Positions 5,224-5,996 of a stretch of 5,996 nt of DNA are shown one piece after another. The translations under genes and the position numbers were made by a program. Source of the DNA: JBOHCT01 sp050699055 (GTDB lineage Bacteria; Actinomycetota; Actinomycetes; Streptosporangiales; JBOHCT01); the NCBI GenBank assembly GCA_050699055.1, contig JBOHCT010000223.1:1-5996 (forward strand), in the 5' to 3' direction. Numbering within the stretch: the stretch's first letter is position 1; every line of letters begins with the position of its first letter. The notes beneath the pieces are model-generated. The model ran no database searches. It saw only the letters and a program-made list of their open reading frames with translations, and was not told the DNA's origin.

Positions 5224-5423
5224 CTTTCCCCAGAGGGACTGGTGGTCGTCCAGTGCGCGCGGAGTACTCCGGCGGAGGGCGGCGTGCGTTGGACCGGCTG
5301 GTCGACCGAGCCGTGCGCGGTGCGCCGCGTCGACGCCGGAATCCGCGCATCTGCGCACATCGCGGGCGTCGAGATGGATAACATGCTCGCGCTTTCGCCC
5401 GGAGTCGACGGCAGGAGAGACAC
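5224..5423 (+). other. Leader of the repetitive-protein gene; no confident promoter
   Basis: This 200-bp stretch follows core copy 2. GCGCATCTGCGC at 5345-5356 is a palindrome with a 2-nt centre. The GGATAACAT word around 5376-5384 is unusually A+T-rich here and could hold a -10 element (TAACAT or GATAAC), but I find no matching -35. AGGAG at 5413-5417 is the ribosome binding site for GTG 5424, with 6-nt spacing. Nothing else is recognised. Confidence 0.35.
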
Positions 5424-5996
5424 GTGAGCGCCAGCGGGGGACCGGGAGATTCACGCCGGCCTGACGATCAGTGGCGGCAGGAGCGACGTCCCGACGACAC
5501 TCAGGGCGGCGGAAGCGGCGCGACCTCGAGAGGGCCCGACAACCCCACCCATCCCACCAACCCCATAAATCCGGCAAATCCCGCAAATCACGTAGATACC
5601 GGCGAACCGGGCGGCGCCGGTACCCCTGGCGATACCGGCCACTCCGGCGATACCGGCCACTCCGGCGATACCGGCCACTCCGGCGATACCGGCCACTCCG
5701 GCGATACCAGCAACATCGGTAACTCTGACACCCAGCCGCGACATGGCCCCCACCGCCGTCCCGACGCCCTCGATCCGCGGGAACGCCCTCACGGCCCACG
5801 CCTGTCCGCGTACGACCCCCGGCAGTACGCGTACGAAGAGCGGCATCCGTACGGCTACGGGCAGACACCGCCCGCCCGGGACCCGTACAGCCGGGACCCG
5901 CCCGCCCGGGACCCGCCCGCCCGGGACCCGTACAGCCGGGACCCGTACAGCCGGGACCCGTACAGCCGGGACCCGTACAGCCGGGACCCGTACAGC
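5424..5996 (+). CDS. Low-complexity Pro/Gly/Arg-rich protein with internal repeats, N-terminal part (runs off the window)
   Basis: GTG 5424 is preceded by AGGAG with 6-nt spacing. The frame stays open for 191 codons to the window edge, with no stop. I do not recognise the family. In order, the residues are: a polar, charged start (1-40, MSASGGPGDSRRPDDQWRQE); an Asn-Pro-rich run (40-55, with NPINPANPAN); a collagen-like stretch at 60-95 with Gly at every third position for 12 triplets, including GDTGHS four times; an Arg/His/Pro segment; a Tyr-rich segment (130-148, YDPRQYAYEERHPYGYG); and eight five-residue units RDPYS or RDPPA (152-191). No membrane helix or signal peptide is seen. Such disordered Pro/Tyr-rich N-termini often precede a membrane or enzymatic domain in actinobacteria, so a folded domain may follow outside the window. 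The almost all-G/C third positions of the last repeats support this frame over the antisense frames. Confidence 0.7.
   Translation, partial: MSASGGPGDSRRPDDQWRQERRPDDTQGGGSGATSRGPDNPTHPTNPINPANPANHVDTGEPGGAGTPGDTGHSGDTGHSGDTGHSGDTGHSGDTSNIGNSDTQPRHGPHRRPDALDPRERPHGPRLSAYDPRQYAYEERHPYGYGQTPPARDPYSRDPPARDPPARDPYSRDPYSRDPYSRDPYSRDPYS
5628..5708 (+). repeat. 18-bp tandem repeat, 4.5 copies
   Basis: The unit GGCGATACCGGCCACTCC starts at 5628, 5646, 5664 and 5682, and a half unit ends at 5708. The copies are identical. It is in frame in the 5424 gene and encodes GDTGHS. Perfect identity suggests recent expansion. Confidence 0.95.
5877..5996 (+). repeat. 15-bp tandem repeat, eight units, continuing past the window
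   Basis: Eight in-frame 15-bp units start every 15 bp from 5877 to 5982. Six read CGGGACCCGTACAGC (RDPYS) and two (5892, 5907) read CGGGACCCGCCCGCC (RDPPA). The last unit ends exactly at the window edge, so the true copy number is unknown. Confidence 0.95.

Noticed and set aside
5337..5370. ECF-type promoter (GGAATC ... CGTC) upstream of the 5424 gene
   Set aside because: The spacing between the two words is about 23 bp, too long for the usual 16-17 bp.
5451..5846. Minus-strand hydrophobic AGVAGI-repeat frame as a membrane protein
   Set aside because: It is the antisense of the 18-bp GDTGHS repeat. The plus frame has the better start signal and continues as regular pentapeptide repeats to the window edge.
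4816..5868. 350-codon minus-strand open frame through core 2 and the 5424 gene
   Set aside because: It overlaps the end of the AbiEi-like gene and lies opposite a frame with a strong ribosome binding site and regular in-frame repeats. No domain is visible.

Overview
The window is very G+C-rich, with strong G/C preference at third codon positions. Its gene content points to a high-G+C actinobacterium. The TatB-type C-terminus, the Mrp protein and the channel-less MgtE-like protein all resemble actinobacterial versions I know from memory, but I cannot name a genus. No RNA genes or CRISPR array are visible.

Layout. (1) Positions 1-172 (+) hold the last 56 codons of a TatB-like twin-arginine translocase subunit. 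(2) Positions 173-364 separate it from a convergent gene and contain several short hairpins, a plausible two-way transcription stop. (3) Positions 365-3372 (-) are a compact three-gene unit, transcribed in the order MgtE-N/CBS protein, DUF1003 membrane protein, Mrp-type Fe-S carrier ATPase. The first two genes overlap by 11 bp, and Mrp starts about 22 bp after the DUF1003 stop. (4) Positions 3373-3922 are non-coding and full of repeats. (5) Positions 3923-4867 (+) encode one protein combining an AbiEi-antitoxin-like N-terminus with a DUF559/Vsr-like nuclease-fold C-terminus. (6) Positions 4868-5423 are again non-coding and repeat-rich. (7) From 5424 (+) a GTG start with a good ribosome binding site opens a low-complexity, repeat-built reading frame that runs off the window end after 191 codons.

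The most unusual content is in the two non-coding stretches. Each carries the same composite element in the same orientation: an array of short G+C-rich units, many 13 bp long and starting TGG, followed by a 95-bp core. The two cores (3691-3785 and 5129-5223) match at 87 of 95 positions, and their last 56 bp are identical. In the first core, four TGGTCC/GGACCA boxes sit in exact mirror symmetry around position 3740, with 20 bp between the paired boxes on each arm. The two elements flank the AbiEi/DUF559-like gene as direct repeats. The best readings are a non-autonomous mobile element with repeated transposase-type binding sites, a protein-binding array, or a structured RNA. The sequence alone does not decide between them.

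Housekeeping functions (protein export, Fe-S cluster delivery, possibly magnesium sensing) fill the left half. The right half looks like accessory DNA: a solitary defence-type gene between repeats, then a fast-evolving repetitive protein.
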